From: Planctomycetota bacterium
GTDB lineage: Bacteria > Planctomycetota > Phycisphaerae > FEN-1346 > JAACEH01
Assembly: GCA_016935955.1 (NCBI GenBank)
Contig: JAFGPY010000219.1
Coordinates: 1 to 16,895, forward strand
Length of the DNA: 16,895 bases
Direction: 5' to 3'
Below are positions 7,180-14,743 of this stretch, piece after piece. The notes under the pieces were generated by a model, which had not been told where the DNA came from, did not search any database, and was given only the letters and a program-made list of their open reading frames with translations. Position 1 is the first letter of the stretch; each line of letters starts with the position of its first letter. Position numbers and translations under genes: made by a program.

Positions 7180-8190
7180 TCAGGGGTTGTTGGTCAGGGC
7201 CACCAGGCGAGCCAGGGCCTTGGCCGCAGCGCCCGAGTCGATGCTCTGGCAAGCCTTCTCCAGCCCGGCCTCGATCGACGGAGCTGCGCCGCCCACGTAG
7301 ATGGCGGCGGCACTATTCAGGGCAACAACATCGCGGGCCGGCCCCTTCTGCCCCGCCAAGACGCCGCGAACGATCTCGGCGCTGGCCTGGGCCGAATCCA
7401 CTTTCAGGCTCTTCATCTCGGCAACCGCCAGACCGAATTGCCCGGGCGTCAGGTCGTACAGCTTGAGGTCGTCGGGAGTCACCTCGGCCACGTGCGTCGC
7501 GCCGCCCAAGGTGATTTCGTCCAGGCCGTCGGCGCCGTGGACCACCATGGCATGCTCCGCTCCGAGATTCTGAAGGACGCGACCAATGAGTTCCACGAGC
7601 CGCTCGCTGAAGACGCCCATGATCTGCCGCCGCGCGCCGGCCGGATTGGTCAGCGGCCCGAGGACATTGAAGATGGTTCGGATGCCGATCTCCTTGCGGA
7701 CGGGTACAGCATGCTTCATCGCCCCGTGCAGCAGCGGCGCAAACAGAAAACCGATGCCCGCCTCACGAATGCAGCGGCTGACCGTCTCGGGCGACACACT
7801 GAGATTCACACCGAGGGTTTCCAGCACATCGCTGGAGCCGCTTTTGCCCGTGCTGCTGCGGTTGCCGTGCTTGGCCACGGCCACGCCCGCCCCGGCCGTC
7901 ACGAGGGCGACGGCCGTGGAGATGTTGAACGTGCCGCTGTGGTCGCCGCCGGTGCCGCAGGTGTCCACGACTGTGCGGCCGCCGGGATCGATCCGCGTAG
8001 CCTTCTCGCGCATGACCATGGCCGCGCCGGTCACTTCGTCGCTGGTGTGCCCTTTCATGGCCAGGGCCACCAGGAAGGCGGCCATCTGCACCGGGCTGGC
8101 CCGGCCTTCCATGATCTCGGTCATGGCCGCACGCGACTCCTCGACCGTCAGGTTCTCGTGTCGCGAGAGTTTGAGAATGGCTTCCAACAT
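7180..8190 (-). CDS. trpD: Anthranilate phosphoribosyltransferase
   Basis: This 336-residue cytoplasmic enzyme joins anthranilate to phosphoribosyl pyrophosphate in the second committed step of tryptophan synthesis. The family motifs are intact: the PRPP loop GTGGD (79-83), KHGNR (107-111), the anthranilate-site Arg in PVRKEIGIRTIFN (about 165), NVLGPLTNPA, and the metal-binding Asp-Glu pair at 224-225 (DGLDEI). The length is typical of the stand-alone enzyme. The loop after KHGNR reads SSTGKSGSSD, a mild variant of the usual SVSSKSGSAD. It has no other trp genes beside it; galK ends 54 bp upstream on the same strand, and the small Cys4 protein follows 67 bp later. A G-rich stretch (GGGGGG) 7 bases before ATG is the likely ribosome binding site. 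Confidence 0.95.
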   Translation of the reverse strand: MLEAILKLSRHENLTVEESRAAMTEIMEGRASPVQMAAFLVALAMKGHTSDEVTGAAMVMREKATRIDPGGRTVVDTCGTGGDHSGTFNISTAVALVTAGAGVAVAKHGNRSSTGKSGSSDVLETLGVNLSVSPETVSRCIREAGIGFLFAPLLHGAMKHAVPVRKEIGIRTIFNVLGPLTNPAGARRQIMGVFSERLVELIGRVLQNLGAEHAMVVHGADGLDEITLGGATHVAEVTPDDLKLYDLTPGQFGLAVAEMKSLKVDSAQASAEIVRGVLAGQKGPARDVVALNSAAAIYVGGAAPSIEAGLEKACQSIDSGAAAKALARLVALTNNP

Positions 8191-8244
8191 GGTCTGCCCC
8201 CCAACTCGCTGATTGTTGTTCGCGGCTCGCTGCGTCTGCGACCG

Positions 8245-9444
<1,200 letters not shown>

Positions 9445-9518
9445 CCTGGATTCCTGACAATGCGACGACCGCCTGCGACGGCCGCTGTCCATATTCGTTG
9501 CAGGTCTGCAGCCGCTTG

Positions 9519-9547
9519 AGTATGACGGCCCGGCGGCAGTCCGTCAA
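9519..9547 (-). promoter_or_regulatory. Predicted galK operon promoter
   Basis: On the minus strand TTGACG (9542-9547) and CATACT (9519-9524) are separated by 17 bp, a near-consensus sigma70 layout. Transcription would start near 9512, leaving a leader of about 68 bases. It stands back to back with the alr promoter; the two -35 boxes are 24 bp apart. Confidence 0.55.
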
Positions 9548-9571
9548 CAGCGAAGCCCCGCGACGGCGTGC

Positions 9572-9600
9572 TTGACACGGCCGCTGGAGCACGGTATCAC
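9572..9600 (+). promoter_or_regulatory. Predicted alr promoter
   Basis: TTGACA (9572-9577) is a perfect -35 box, followed after 17 bp by TATCAC (9595-9600) as the -10. The start of transcription would be near 9607, some 46 bases before the alr ATG. The promoter supports the short alr start, as longer in-frame starts would lie in or before the promoter. Confidence 0.62.
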
Positions 9601-9652
9601 TGTGGCCACGCAACGAGGAGCCGCACGAGAGTCTATCCACGGGAAGCAGCAT

Positions 9653-10777
9653 ATGCAGAACCAGGTCGTCGCGGAGGTCAACCTGTCGGCCCTTGAGGCC
9701 AACTACCGCACCTTGGCGGCGCTCGCCGCCCCCGCCAGAGTCATCGCGCCGGTCAAGGCCGATGCCTACGGGCACGGAGCCGTGGCCTGCGCGCAGCGAC
9801 TGGCCGAGGCCGGCACCGCCATGCTGGCGGTGGTCTCGCTGAATGAGGCCCTGGAACTTCGCGACGCGGGCATCAAGACACCGATCCTGGTCATGGGCGT
9901 GACCGATCCGAAGCGGATCGACGAAGCCGTGGCCCGACGGATCACCGTGGCCGTCCACAGCCGCGAGTACGGTCAGGCCTACGCCGAAGCGGCGAAGCGG
10001 GCCGACGGCACGGTGATCTGCCACGTGCACGCCGATACGGGCATGCACCGCATGGGGACGCCATGCGACGATGTGGTGCCGCTGATCGAGGCCCTGACCG
10101 AGTCGCGGCACGTGAAGGTCGAGGCCCTGATGACCCACCACAGCCACAGCGAGGACACGGACCCGTCGATCACCAACGAGCAGCGCGAGTTGCTGGCGCG
10201 GCTGGCGGCGGACCTGGAGCGTCGCGGGTTGCGGCCGCCGGTTGTTCACGCCGCGAATTCGGCGGCGCTGATGCGATTCGGGCGGGAGGATTTCGACATG
10301 GTGCGGCCGGGCATCGCCCTGTATGGCGTGACGCCCTGCCCCGAACTGACGCCGGACGTGCAACTGCGGCCGATCATGACGATCAGGGCACCGATCGTGA
10401 CAATCAAGGACGTCCCCGCGGGCCAAGGCGTCAGCTACAGCCACACATGGGTGGCCGATCGGCCGTCGCGCGTTGCCGCCCTGCCGGTGGGGTATGCCGA
10501 CGGGTACCGCCGTGGATTGTCAAACCGGACGGTGGCCCGCGTGAAAGGTCGGTTGGTTCCGGCCGTCGGCAACGTCTGCATGGACACGACGCTGATCGAC
10601 GTGACGGACGTTCCCCAGGCCCGCGTCGGGTCCATGGCGACGATGATGGAAGCGCAGACGGACAGCCCGTTGTCGGTCTACGCCCTGGCGGGGCTGCTGG
10701 GCACGATTCCTCACGAAATCTTCTGTGGTATCGGCAGGCGGGTGCGGCGGGTCTACGTCGGCGACGAATCGGTGTAG
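9653..10777 (+). CDS. alr: Alanine racemase (PLP-dependent)
   Basis: The 374-residue enzyme interconverts L- and D-alanine, supplying D-alanine for peptidoglycan. The PLP lysine is Lys35 in the signature PVKADAYGHG (33-42). The second catalytic base is Tyr262 in VSYSHTW; Arg218 in VRPGIALYG would contact the PLP ring nitrogen, and GNVCMDTT (307-313) holds the conserved Cys-Met-Asp. Length and order fit the TIM barrel followed by the C-terminal beta domain. The segment after the barrel strand reads THHSHSEDTD, where many homologs have SHFA-ADE, a His-rich variant. GGGAAG stands 6 bases before the ATG. The gene is divergent from galK and has its own promoter; the next gene starts 148 bp downstream. 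Confidence 0.94.
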   Translation: MQNQVVAEVNLSALEANYRTLAALAAPARVIAPVKADAYGHGAVACAQRLAEAGTAMLAVVSLNEALELRDAGIKTPILVMGVTDPKRIDEAVARRITVAVHSREYGQAYAEAAKRADGTVICHVHADTGMHRMGTPCDDVVPLIEALTESRHVKVEALMTHHSHSEDTDPSITNEQRELLARLAADLERRGLRPPVVHAANSAALMRFGREDFDMVRPGIALYGVTPCPELTPDVQLRPIMTIRAPIVTIKDVPAGQGVSYSHTWVADRPSRVAALPVGYADGYRRGLSNRTVARVKGRLVPAVGNVCMDTTLIDVTDVPQARVGSMATMMEAQTDSPLSVYALAGLLGTIPHEIFCGIGRRVRRVYVGDESV

Positions 10778-10925
10778 GATTCCTGCTGACGATTCCTCGG
10801 CTGATGCGTTACTATCTAGGGATTGTGAAGGCAATGGGCCGCGCAGGCAACGCCCGGTTGCGGCATGAGTGTACGGCGGCGGGTTGCCGTGAAGGATTGT
10901 GTCCATCAACGTAGGAGGCTGGTGC

Positions 10926-12326
10926 ATGAAATGCCGCATGTGGATGGTGCTGATACCGGCGATCGTCCTGTGGGTTGCCGGCTGTGAGCCGCAGGACGGC
11001 GATGCAGGGGTTGCCAGGCTCACTGCGTCGGGCAAGTACACGGGCGCGGACATTCAGGCCATGATCGAAGGGGCCAAGGAGAAGGTCTTTCCGACGCTCG
11101 TCTACGTCAAGCCGATCCGCGAGGACTACAGCGAAGGCAAGAAGCAACGGATGGTGGTCAGCGGCTCGGGCGTGATCATCAGTTCCGACGGATACGTCGT
11201 CACGAACAATCACGTGGCCGAGAAGGCCGTCGAGATCCGTTGCGTACTGTTCGACAACACGATGCTCAAGGCCGACCTGATCGGCACCGACAAGGACACG
11301 GACCTGGCCCTGCTGAAGTTGAAGCCGGAGGACGGGGTGAGGGTCTTCCCGTACGCGGCACTGGCCGACAGCAACAAGGTGGTCGAGGGCAAGTTCGTCA
11401 TGGCCCTAGGCTCGCCCTGGGGCCTGAAACGGAGCATCAGCCTGGGCATCGTCTCCTCAGCCGAGAGGTTCCTCGAAAACGACAGCGAGTACAGCCTGTG
11501 GATACAGAGCGATGCGGCCCTGAACCCGGGCAACTCGGGCGGCCCGCTGGTGAACACCGACGGCGAGGTCATCGGCATCAACACGCTTGCCACGATGATG
11601 GGCGGCGACATGGGCTTCAGCGTCCCGTCGAACACGGTTCGCTACGTCGTTGAGCAATTGAAGGAACACGGCGAGGTCAAGCGTAGTTGGACGGGGCTTC
11701 GATTGCAGCCGCTGCGCGACTTCGACAGCGACTCGTTCTTCGAGGGTGAGCGCGGCGTGCTGGTGGCCAGCGTCGATCCGGGCTCGCCGGCCGAGAAGGC
11801 GGGCCTGGAGGTCGGCGACCTGATCCTCTCGGTCAACGGTGAGCCGACCAACGGCCTCTACAGCGAGAACCTGCCGCACATCCGCACGATTCTCGGCCGC
11901 CTGCCGACCGGCCAGCCCGTGGAGGTAGCCATCGAGCGCGGCGGCAAGCCGAGCACCGTATCGCTGACGACTTCCGAGAAGGGACTCGTCGAGGGTGAGG
12001 ATCTGGAACTGAAGCGATGGAACATGACCGTCAAGAGCATCAACGAGCACGCCGACCCGCAACTGTACTACTACGTCAAGCAAGGCGTCTACGTCCAGGG
12101 CGTGAGCTATCCGGGCAACGCGGCCCTGGCCGGGTTCTCCGGCCGCGGCGAGATCGTCCTGAAGGCTGACGGCAAGGAAATCAAGACGCTCGACGATATC
12201 AAGAAGGCGTACGACGAGATCATGGCCGACACGAAACGCAAGAAGCGCGTGGCCTTCGAGATCATGCGCGGCGGCATGCCGTCGATGCTGGTCCTCGACT
12301 ACGCCCGCGACTATGACAAGGAATAA
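10926..12326 (+). CDS. HtrA/DegP-type lipoprotein serine protease with two PDZ-like domains
   Basis: The 466-residue protein is an envelope quality-control type protease. Residues 1-20 form a lipoprotein signal peptide ending in the lipobox VAGC, so Cys20 would be lipidated. The trypsin-like domain (about 50-240) has an intact triad: His96 (TNNHV), Asp126 (TDLALLKL) and Ser204 (NPGNSGGPLV). PDZ1 (about 255-350) contains the ligand-groove helix SPAEKAGLEVGD; a second PDZ-like domain (about 370-460) includes GRGEIVLKADGKEIK. AGGAGG 7 bases before ATG decides the start; an upstream in-frame GTG (10899) lacks this. The 148 bp after alr show a small hairpin (GCAAC 10847-10851/GTTGC 10857-10861) but no clear promoter. 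A degenerate partner gene follows 42 bp downstream, probably in the same operon. Confidence 0.9.
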   Translation: MKCRMWMVLIPAIVLWVAGCEPQDGDAGVARLTASGKYTGADIQAMIEGAKEKVFPTLVYVKPIREDYSEGKKQRMVVSGSGVIISSDGYVVTNNHVAEKAVEIRCVLFDNTMLKADLIGTDKDTDLALLKLKPEDGVRVFPYAALADSNKVVEGKFVMALGSPWGLKRSISLGIVSSAERFLENDSEYSLWIQSDAALNPGNSGGPLVNTDGEVIGINTLATMMGGDMGFSVPSNTVRYVVEQLKEHGEVKRSWTGLRLQPLRDFDSDSFFEGERGVLVASVDPGSPAEKAGLEVGDLILSVNGEPTNGLYSENLPHIRTILGRLPTGQPVEVAIERGGKPSTVSLTTSEKGLVEGEDLELKRWNMTVKSINEHADPQLYYYVKQGVYVQGVSYPGNAALAGFSGRGEIVLKADGKEIKTLDDIKKAYDEIMADTKRKKRVAFEIMRGGMPSMLVLDYARDYDKE

Positions 12327-12330
12327 GCCC

Positions 12331-12344
12331 GCTTCCGCGGAAGC
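12331..12344. repeat. 14-bp perfect palindrome between protease genes
   Basis: GCTTCCGCGGAAGC is a perfect palindrome 4 bp after the protease stop codon, ahead of the ribosome binding site (GGGGAAAGGAA) of the next gene. It could be a processing or stability element between two co-transcribed genes or a protein-binding site. It has no T-run and is not an intrinsic terminator. Confidence 0.4.
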
Positions 12345-12368
12345 ATTGAGCAGGGGAAAGGAACGCAG

Positions 12369-14657
12369 ATGAACAGTCGGACGAACAAGGGTTGGGCGTT
12401 GCTCCTTGTGCTGCTGGGGACGGTGGTCTGGACCCCGCGGTTGTGGGCCCAGGCGGCACCGGCGGCGGACACGGACGCTGAAACCAAGGCCACGGCGCAG
12501 ACCGAGGCAGCCGAAGTCGACGGCGAAAATGCCGAGGCCGAGGAGAATGGCGATCAGCGCGAGTTGATGAGAAAGATCGCCGATCAGGCGGCGCCGTACC
12601 TGGTGACGGTGGCCACACGCTGGAAGGAAGACAAAGGCGAGAGTCCCGGCGAGGATTACGAGGTCCGCCGCGGCATCGACACGAAGATGTCTTCCGAGGA
12701 AATGGGCCTGGTGCTTGATCCGTCCAAGGGCTGGGTGCTGACGCAGGACAGCGACTACGAGACACGATTCATCGAATCGGTTAAGGGCATCACGTCCGAC
12801 GGCAAGGAGTTCCCGTTGCAGCCGCACGGCTTCTATCTGGATCTGCCGGCCATGGTTTGCCGCAGCGACGCGTGGCCGGGCGTCAAGGAACCACTGGTGT
12901 GGTTCGACGGCGACCTGGAGATACCGAGCGGCCTGCACCTGGCCCAGTTGTCGCGGGCTCGCCTGGGCTGGAACGTGACGGTCTGGCTGGGCGGCGGTGG
13001 CGGACAGACGGGCTTGGCCTCGGACCGCAAGACCGACGAGGAATGGACGGTCCCGACGGCCTGCGGCCTGATTGTCGACAACGAGGTTCGGCCGCTGGGC
13101 TTCCGCCTGCCGCCGCTGGCGAGCTTGACCAGCGACCGTTTCCCATGGCGGGGAGCCGATCTGGCCAAGGCCCCCCTGGTGACGTTCGAGGACTTCGACA
13201 AGGCCAAGGCCGAACGCCTGAGCCGCTTTGGGCAGTTCGTCCACGAAGTGAAGATCGTCTATCGCCAGCCGGAAGAGGGCGAGGAGAACCTGGAATTCGA
13301 GGGCGAGGACCGCACCAGCCTGACGCAGCACTACTACGGCTACGCGGTGTCACCGCGGCGGATCGTGGTGCCGGTGCGACTCGACAAGATCTACATTCAA
13401 CGGTTCAAGAAGATCACCGTACGGTTCAACGGCCACGAGGTGGCGGCGAAGTTCCTTGGCGCCTACCAGGACTTTGGCGGCTTCATGGTCGAGACCGAGG
13501 AGGCCGAGAGCCCGGCCGTATTGCCCCGCGAGTCGGCCCCGGTGCCGGACACCAACCGGGCCGTGCTGACCTACGTGGCCGAGCGTAAGTTCGGCGGCCG
13601 CCGCGACACCGTCTGGTACAACCGCATCACCGGGTACCAGAGGGAGTACAAGGACGAGCAGTGGCCGGCCACCAGAAACTCGCTGACCCGCGGCACGCTG
13701 GTCATGGACTTCGACGGCCGGCCGATCGGCCTGGCCCTGATCGAGCGCCGTCCCGAAGAGGAGAAGAAGGGTGACACTCGCCAGGATTGGCGCTATCGCG
13801 GCAGCGACAATGCGGTGAAGCTCTATCGCATGGACAAACTGGCCGCGGCCTTCGCCGACCCTGAGGCCCATTTCGATCCGAACCTGCGGCCGACCGATGA
13901 ACGTGAAGAGAAGCGGCTCGTCTGGCTCGGCGTCGAGACCCAGCCGGTGACGGCGGAACTGGCCGAGATGCTCGACGAGATGGCCGGCGGCGACGCCATC
14001 CAGAAGCTGACCCGCCGGGGCGAGATCGGCCTGCGCGTGACCTACGTCTACGCCGGATCGCCGGCCGAGAAAGCAGGCATCAAGCCGGGAACGGTGTTGC
14101 TTGAGATCAAGGAAGAGGGCAAGGACGACCCGATCGAATTGAAACCGTTCGACGGAGGCTACGGCTACCGCCGCTACGGTCGCTACGGCAGTTCGATGGG
14201 TTCGGAGAACAATCGCAGCAACTACCTGACGAAGCTGCTGACGCGGCTGGGACCGGGTACGAAGGTGACGCTCGCGTACCTGGACGGCACGGAGAAGAAG
14301 AACAGGGATTTCGCGCTCGAATGGGCGCCGTACGACTACTCGTCGGCGGCCAAGTACAAGGACGAGAAGAGCGGCCTGACGGTCAAGGACCTGACCTACG
14401 ACATCCGGGCTTACCTGCACCTGGACGCCGAACAGCCGGGCGTCATCTGCGCCAAGATCGAGCCGGGCGAGAAGGCGGCCGTAGCCCAGATTCAGCCGTC
14501 GGTCATCCTGACCGAACTGAACGGGCGGCCGATCAAGGACGTCGAGGACTACCAGAAGCGTATGGAGGAGATTCAGAACGGCAGCAATGGCGGCGTGGCC
14601 GACATTCGGCTGCTCTGGATGGGCAAAAGCCGCATGGTCCGCCTCCAGTTCCCGTGA
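12369..14657 (+). CDS. Secreted pseudoprotease-like protein: degenerate trypsin-like region plus two PDZ-like domains
   Basis: The 762-residue protein has a signal peptide (residues 1-28, cleavage near WAQA) and an acidic, Ala-rich stretch to about residue 62. Residues 73-130 (APYLVTV...GLVLDPSKGWVLTQDSD) resemble the start of an HtrA protease, but the His position is lost. A second such stretch (about 320-460) reads YAVSPRRIVVPVRLD and KITVRFNGHEVAAKFLG, like the strands around His and Asp, again without the His. Where an active protease has GNSGG, this one has NSLTRGTLVMDFDGRPIG (437-454): no catalytic Ser motif. PDZ1 (about 515-650) keeps GSPAEKAGIKPGT and holds a Gly/Tyr/Arg-rich insert (597-612); PDZ2 is about 665-760. 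It follows the active protease by 42 bp and is probably a regulator, scaffold or substrate receptor for it (inference). GGGGAAAGGAA precedes the ATG. Confidence 0.8.
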   Translation: MNSRTNKGWALLLVLLGTVVWTPRLWAQAAPAADTDAETKATAQTEAAEVDGENAEAEENGDQRELMRKIADQAAPYLVTVATRWKEDKGESPGEDYEVRRGIDTKMSSEEMGLVLDPSKGWVLTQDSDYETRFIESVKGITSDGKEFPLQPHGFYLDLPAMVCRSDAWPGVKEPLVWFDGDLEIPSGLHLAQLSRARLGWNVTVWLGGGGGQTGLASDRKTDEEWTVPTACGLIVDNEVRPLGFRLPPLASLTSDRFPWRGADLAKAPLVTFEDFDKAKAERLSRFGQFVHEVKIVYRQPEEGEENLEFEGEDRTSLTQHYYGYAVSPRRIVVPVRLDKIYIQRFKKITVRFNGHEVAAKFLGAYQDFGGFMVETEEAESPAVLPRESAPVPDTNRAVLTYVAERKFGGRRDTVWYNRITGYQREYKDEQWPATRNSLTRGTLVMDFDGRPIGLALIERRPEEEKKGDTRQDWRYRGSDNAVKLYRMDKLAAAFADPEAHFDPNLRPTDEREEKRLVWLGVETQPVTAELAEMLDEMAGGDAIQKLTRRGEIGLRVTYVYAGSPAEKAGIKPGTVLLEIKEEGKDDPIELKPFDGGYGYRRYGRYGSSMGSENNRSNYLTKLLTRLGPGTKVTLAYLDGTEKKNRDFALEWAPYDYSSAAKYKDEKSGLTVKDLTYDIRAYLHLDAEQPGVICAKIEPGEKAAVAQIQPSVILTELNGRPIKDVEDYQKRMEEIQNGSNGGVADIRLLWMGKSRMVRLQFP

Positions 14658-14673
14658 CGGCGCGACGTCACGG
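14652..14673 (+). other. Hairpin over the stop codon of the pseudoprotease gene
   Basis: CCGTGACG (14652-14659) and CGTCACGG (14666-14673) form a perfect 8-bp stem with a 6-base loop. The stem includes the TGA stop codon. No T-run follows directly, so it is more likely a 3'-end stabiliser or an accessory to the terminator just downstream. Confidence 0.4.
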
Positions 14674-14690
14674 TTAACGACAAAAACGCG

Positions 14691-14723
14691 AAGGAGCGTG
14701 GTCCACAAGGGATCACGCTCCTT
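14691..14723. terminator. Bidirectional intrinsic terminator
   Basis: AAGGAGCGTG (14691-14700) and CACGCTCCTT (14714-14723) are perfect 10-bp arms around a 13-base loop. The plus strand continues TGTTCGTTG; the minus strand continues CGCGTTTTTGTC, a good T-run. It lies between two convergent genes and can end transcripts from both sides. Confidence 0.82.
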
Positions 14724-14743
14724 TGTTCGTTGATGACCGAAGG

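Noticed and set aside
9572..9652. Longer alr start at TTG 9572
   Set aside because: That TTG is part of a perfect -35 box, TTGACA, and the added residues do not resemble the family; ATG 9653 has a ribosome binding site.
11457..13331. A 624-codon minus-strand frame across both protease genes
   Set aside because: It spans the junction of two real plus-strand genes with ribosome binding sites and signal peptides, and has no recognisable motif.
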